Assembly: GCA_017303735.1 (NCBI GenBank)
Contig: JAFLCF010000105.1
Coordinates: forward strand, 1 to 15,459
Direction: 5' to 3'
Source of the DNA: Anaerolineae bacterium
GTDB taxonomy: Bacteria > Chloroflexota > Anaerolineae > Anaerolineales > Villigracilaceae
DNA length: 15,459 bases
Of this stretch, positions 12,687-15,459 are shown piece after piece. A program made the position numbers and the translations under genes. Below the pieces are notes generated by a model. It did not search any database and was not told where the DNA came from. It was given only the letters and a program-made list of their open reading frames with translations. Position 1 is the stretch's first letter. Each line of letters starts with the position of its first letter.

Positions 12687-13145
12687 ATGACATCCATTTT
12701 CCAAAAACTAAATCTGAAAGATCAGACCGAACTTCTGATTGTCAACGCTCCTGAAAGTTTCGAAACAGAAATCGCCGCGCTTAATAAGATCACTGTGCGC
12801 CGCACAGACAAAGAAATAAAAGCGATCACATTTGCACTGGCATTTGTCACCAAACAAAAAGAAGTGGATACGCTAACAAAAGCCATCGCCAAAAAGGCAA
12901 CGGGCGACGCAATTGTTTGGTTTGCCTATCCCAAAGGGACATCCAAGAATTACACCTGTGAATTCAACCGTGATACGGGCTGGGCACTGCTCGGCGAATT
13001 TGATTTTGAACCTGTCCGCCAGGTTGCGATTGATGAAGATTGGTCTGCGTTACGTTTCCGTCGTGTGGAATTCATCAAAACCCTCACACGCACAAAAAGC
13101 ATGGCGCTTACAAAACAGGGCAAAAAACGAACAACTGGAAAGTAG
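12687..13145 (+). CDS. DUF3052-like conserved hypothetical protein
   Basis: Protein of 152 residues, soluble, without signal peptide or membrane segments. It begins MTSIFQKLNLKDQTELLIVN, then APESFE. The middle section has IVWFAYPKGTSKNYTCEFNR (about 76-95), followed by DTGWALLGE; VAIDEDWSALRFRR and a basic tail (KTLTRTKSM... KQGKKRTTGK) complete it. This order (K-LNLK start, WFAYPKG, D-x-GW, DEDWSALRFR) resembles DUF3052-type proteins of unknown function found in Actinobacteria and others; I hold that assignment loosely. AAAGGA lies five bases before the ATG. The FAD oxidoreductase follows ten bases after its stop, with a ribosome binding site overlapping this stop codon, so they are probably co-transcribed. 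Confidence 0.75.
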   Translation: MTSIFQKLNLKDQTELLIVNAPESFETEIAALNKITVRRTDKEIKAITFALAFVTKQKEVDTLTKAIAKKATGDAIVWFAYPKGTSKNYTCEFNRDTGWALLGEFDFEPVRQVAIDEDWSALRFRRVEFIKTLTRTKSMALTKQGKKRTTGK

Positions 13146-13155
13146 AGGAATTCTA

Positions 13156-14325
13156 ATGACCCAAACCTACGATGCCATTGTCATTGGCGCAGGTGTGATG
13201 GGCGCAAGCATCGCCTTTCACCTCGCCGAACGCGGACTTAAGACCGTCATCCTCGAACGCACGGTCAGCGCGGCGGGTGCCACCGGTCACTCCAGCGGAC
13301 TGGTCCGCATGCATTACGATCTCGCCGCCGAATCGCACCTGACCTTTGCTAGCTATAAAAATTATTTCAACGTGTGGAAAGACCGCGTAGGCGGTGAATG
13401 TGGTTTTCAACAGACCGGCTTTTTGCAAATTGCCAAACGCGAGCACGAAGACAAATTGCGTGGCAATGTTGAAAACCAGAAAAAACTTGGCATCAATACC
13501 TCGGTCATTTCGGTGGATGAGGTTCGCAAACTCTTCCCCGATCTTGTGACTGAATATTTTGATTATGCCGCCTACGAACCAGACTCCGGCTATGCCGATG
13601 CGACGCTCACGACCAACTCCTTTCTTGATTCTGCAAAACGAAATGGTGCCACACTGATTCAAAACTGCGAGGTGACCTCCATCCATCAAAGTGGCGGAAA
13701 AGTAAGCGGCGTAACAACGACTAAAGGCGAGTTCTCAGCTCCGATCATCGTCAATGCGGCGGGACCATGGGCGAGGCATGTCGCCAGTTTGGCAGGCATC
13801 GACGTTCCACTCGTCACCTGGACTCACGATGTCGCCTTTCTGCATCGTCCGCCCACGCTAGGGAGAATCCCTGCCGTGATCGATGATGTCATCAACTGCT
13901 ACTTCCGCCCCGAAGGCAGTGCGCTCATTCTTGCTGCCGGTGAAGACGAATCCTTGCGCGGCGAAGCGCCCGATGCCGAAGACCAAACGCCCACACCGAC
14001 CTTCCTTGATAAGCTCATCGACCAAATGGTGCAGCGCATTCCGAAGATCGAAGAGAGCGGATTACATTCCATCCACGTCGGGCGCGACGGCATTACGCCC
14101 GATCAACGCGCTATTTATAGCAACACAGAATTGAAAGGCTTTTACCTTGCCTGCGGCTTAAGCGGCACGGGCTTCAAAACATCTCCTGCCGCTGGTGCCA
14201 GCATGGTCGAATTGATCTTGGATGGAAGCCCAAAAACTGTAGACATCAGCCCATTTCGATTTAGCCGTTTCGCCGAAGGAAAGTTGTTGGAAGGCGAATA
14301 CGGGTACGGACATATTTGGAAGTGA
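13156..14325 (+). CDS. FAD-dependent oxidoreductase, sarcosine oxidase/glycine oxidase (DAO) family
   Basis: Protein of 389 residues of the DAO superfamily, which oxidises amines or D-/N-methyl amino acids with FAD. The N-terminus has the dinucleotide-binding GAGVMGASIAFHLAERGLK (11-29). It continues with TGHSSGLVRMHYD, the flavin-contact segment after the first strand, then VNAAGPWAR (about 196-204). The C-terminal FYLACGLSGTGFKTSPAAG has the expected GLSGTGFK-x-SP pattern. The substrate cannot be read from sequence; sarcosine, dimethylglycine or another amino acid is possible. AGAGGA overlaps the upstream stop and lies six bases before ATG 13156. A longer frame back to 12913 overlaps the previous gene and is not the start. 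It overlaps the AlkD-like gene by four bases (GTGA). Confidence 0.94.
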   Translation: MTQTYDAIVIGAGVMGASIAFHLAERGLKTVILERTVSAAGATGHSSGLVRMHYDLAAESHLTFASYKNYFNVWKDRVGGECGFQQTGFLQIAKREHEDKLRGNVENQKKLGINTSVISVDEVRKLFPDLVTEYFDYAAYEPDSGYADATLTTNSFLDSAKRNGATLIQNCEVTSIHQSGGKVSGVTTTKGEFSAPIIVNAAGPWARHVASLAGIDVPLVTWTHDVAFLHRPPTLGRIPAVIDDVINCYFRPEGSALILAAGEDESLRGEAPDAEDQTPTPTFLDKLIDQMVQRIPKIEESGLHSIHVGRDGITPDQRAIYSNTELKGFYLACGLSGTGFKTSPAAGASMVELILDGSPKTVDISPFRFSRFAEGKLLEGEYGYGHIWK

Positions 14326-15068
14326 TCACAAGAGAGAATGCTCAAAAACATCACCGCGAAATCGTCAAAGCCCTAACCACCATCGGCAACCCAACTTTTG
14401 GCAAGGCGGTGCAGCAAGATCGCGGCTCGAAGCTCAAGCATCTTGGCATTAAATTCCCTGCGTTAAGGCGCAGAGTGAAACAAGGTTTCTCTTTTTACGA
14501 ATTACCAGAAGATCAGGTATTGGACGTATGGGATACGCTCTGGAAAACATCCCCATATGGTGACGTGCTTTTTGCGGCAATCGAATACTATCTCCCCATT
14601 GTGAAAAAACAAGTCCCTGCCAATTTATGGTCGGTGGTAAAGGGCTGGGCTCCACGTATTGACAATTGGTGCCATAGCGACGGATTAAGCTCGATCTATT
14701 CGCGCATTTTAGAGAGCAACCAAAAAGAAGTGTATGCCCAGCTCCTTGAGTGGAATCAAGCCGAACCTGAGTGGTTGAGGCGCATCTCTTTGGTCAGTCT
14801 CATCCATTACAGCGACAAGAATGCCGTCTTTATGCCGCTTAAGAAAGTGCTGCCATTGGTAACAAATTGTTTGGATGACGAACGTTATTATGTGCAAACT
14901 GCTGTGGGCTGGGTTTTGCGCGAGATGCGACAGGAGTATCCAAGCGAAGTTATAAAATATTTGCAGACCCATACAAATAAGTTAAGCACACCTGCCTTTT
15001 CGCGAGCCGTTGAGCGATTGAACGCCAAAGAGCTGACGAAATTGCGCGAACTGCGAAAAGCTCAATAA
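14322..15068 (+). CDS. DNA alkylation repair enzyme, AlkD-like DNA glycosylase
   Basis: Protein of 248 residues made of HEAT-like helical repeats, matching the DNA alkylation repair (PF08713) family. AlkD removes positively charged alkylated bases such as 3- and 7-methylpurines. Residues equivalent to Bacillus cereus AlkD W109, D113 and R148 appear as W116 and D120 (IDNWCHSDGL) and R153 or R154 (WLRRISLVSL). The active site is therefore intact. The start chosen is GTG 14322, overlapping the upstream TGA by four bases; TTG 14316 in the same frame is an alternative. No strong ribosome binding site is visible, so coupled translation is likely. The association with an amine oxidase is not an obvious pathway and may simply reflect operon packing. 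Confidence 0.92.
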   Translation: MITRENAQKHHREIVKALTTIGNPTFGKAVQQDRGSKLKHLGIKFPALRRRVKQGFSFYELPEDQVLDVWDTLWKTSPYGDVLFAAIEYYLPIVKKQVPANLWSVVKGWAPRIDNWCHSDGLSSIYSRILESNQKEVYAQLLEWNQAEPEWLRRISLVSLIHYSDKNAVFMPLKKVLPLVTNCLDDERYYVQTAVGWVLREMRQEYPSEVIKYLQTHTNKLSTPAFSRAVERLNAKELTKLRELRKAQ

Positions 15069-15071
15069 TGC

Positions 15072-15077
15072 TACAAT
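15072..15077 (+). promoter_or_regulatory. Possible -10 element immediately before the GNAT gene
   Basis: TACAAT lies so that its expected transcription start falls at the A of the ATG at 15084. No ribosome binding site is seen between them. If real, the GNAT message would be leaderless. No -35 is evident at 16-18 bp, so the evidence is moderate. Confidence 0.35.
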
Positions 15078-15083
15078 CCGCTT

Positions 15084-15459
15084 ATGATCAATTACCGTCG
15101 TGCCACTCTTGAAGATAACTTCACTTCGTTCAACATCTGCCGTGCCGCGCTCGAAGATTTCAGCAAACGCACCGGCGTGCAAGCCATCACCGGCGCCAAC
15201 GACCCAGAGACCCGTGAGAAATTATGGGAAACCCGCAAACCGTTTTGGGATCACCTCGCCAGCACCAGCGACAATTTTTGGATCGCAGAAAAAGATGGTG
15301 AAGCCATTGGCTATGCTCGCAGCATTTTGCGCGGCAACCATCGCGAGCTGACCGAGTTCTTCGTTTTGCCGGGCAGTCAATCTGCAGGGGTCGGGCGCGA
15401 ATTGATTCAACGCGCTTTCCCCAACGATGTGCCGCATCGCACCATCATCGCCACACCCG
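15084..15459 (+). CDS. GNAT family N-acetyltransferase (3' end beyond window)
   Basis: An open frame runs from ATG 15084 to the window edge without a stop, giving 125 residues. It begins MINYRRATLEDNFTSFNICR, a typical GNAT opening (RRAT-x-ED). The beta4/alpha3 acetyl-CoA-binding region follows: FWIAEKDGEAIGYARSI (about 73-89), then LTEFFVLPGSQSAGVGRELI (about 97-116). QSAGVG there is the Q/R-x-x-G-x-G/A pyrophosphate-binding motif. The acceptor substrate is unknown; the C-terminal part is missing and could hold a second GNAT half. It starts 15 bases after the AlkD-like stop with no Shine-Dalgarno, but TACAAT lies just upstream. Confidence 0.88.
   Translation, partial: MINYRRATLEDNFTSFNICRAALEDFSKRTGVQAITGANDPETREKLWETRKPFWDHLASTSDNFWIAEKDGEAIGYARSILRGNHRELTEFFVLPGSQSAGVGRELIQRAFPNDVPHRTIIATP

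Noticed and set aside
12913..13155. 81-codon upstream extension of the FAD oxidoreductase
   Set aside because: It overlaps the DUF3052-like gene in another frame. The GAGGA-ATG at 13156 and the family N-terminus MTQTYDAIVIGAG give the true start.

Overview
The window looks like a chromosomal segment of a Chloroflexota bacterium, most likely class Anaerolineae. This rests on three things: several lipoproteins with long Thr/Pro/Ser-rich linkers behind the lipobox cysteine, a DUF3090 plus SCO1664-family pair (otherwise known mainly from Actinobacteria), and intergenic gaps packed with palindromic repeats. Taxonomy is inference; there is no rRNA gene. I see no tRNA, rRNA, CRISPR array, transposase or phage gene. 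No gene-free stretch exceeds 300 bp.

Layout. (1) 1-164: the first codons of a minus-strand gene and a divergent promoter region. (2) 165-2573, plus strand: DUF3090 protein, SCO1664-family kinase-like protein, homoserine dehydrogenase. (3) 2574-3227: a convergent double-hairpin terminator, a minus-strand DUF1304 membrane protein, then a divergent promoter region shared with radA. (4) 3228-5950: radA, a small DUF2277 gene bracketed by repeats, and a lipoprotein with a toast-rack/DUF2154-like beta domain. (5) 6037-6565: an Rrf2-type regulator with its own promoter, a perfect 10-bp inverted-repeat operator over the predicted transcription start, and a strong terminator. (6) 6596-9913: two paralogous lipoproteins (4 bp apart) and urocanate hydratase (11 bp further), apparently one operon. 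(7) 10027-12603: two paralogous lipid-anchored alkaline-phosphatase-superfamily enzymes overlapping by 1 bp, then a Ddn-like F420-type oxidoreductase. (8) 12687-15459: a DUF3052-like protein, an FAD-dependent amine/amino-acid oxidoreductase, an AlkD-like DNA glycosylase and the start of a GNAT acetyltransferase, tightly packed.

Working together. Most genes are short metabolic, repair or cell-surface units and do not form one recognisable system. The less ordinary points are: urocanase co-transcribed with two unknown lipoproteins and not with other hut genes; a probable CTG start codon on the first phosphatase lipoprotein; loss of the first metal-ligand Asp in the second; an autoregulated Rrf2 gene; and at least nine large imperfect or perfect inverted repeats of several sequence families, filling nearly every gap of more than about 50 bp. 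One of these supplies the last codons and stop of DUF2277, and two lie in the 5' leaders of divergent genes.
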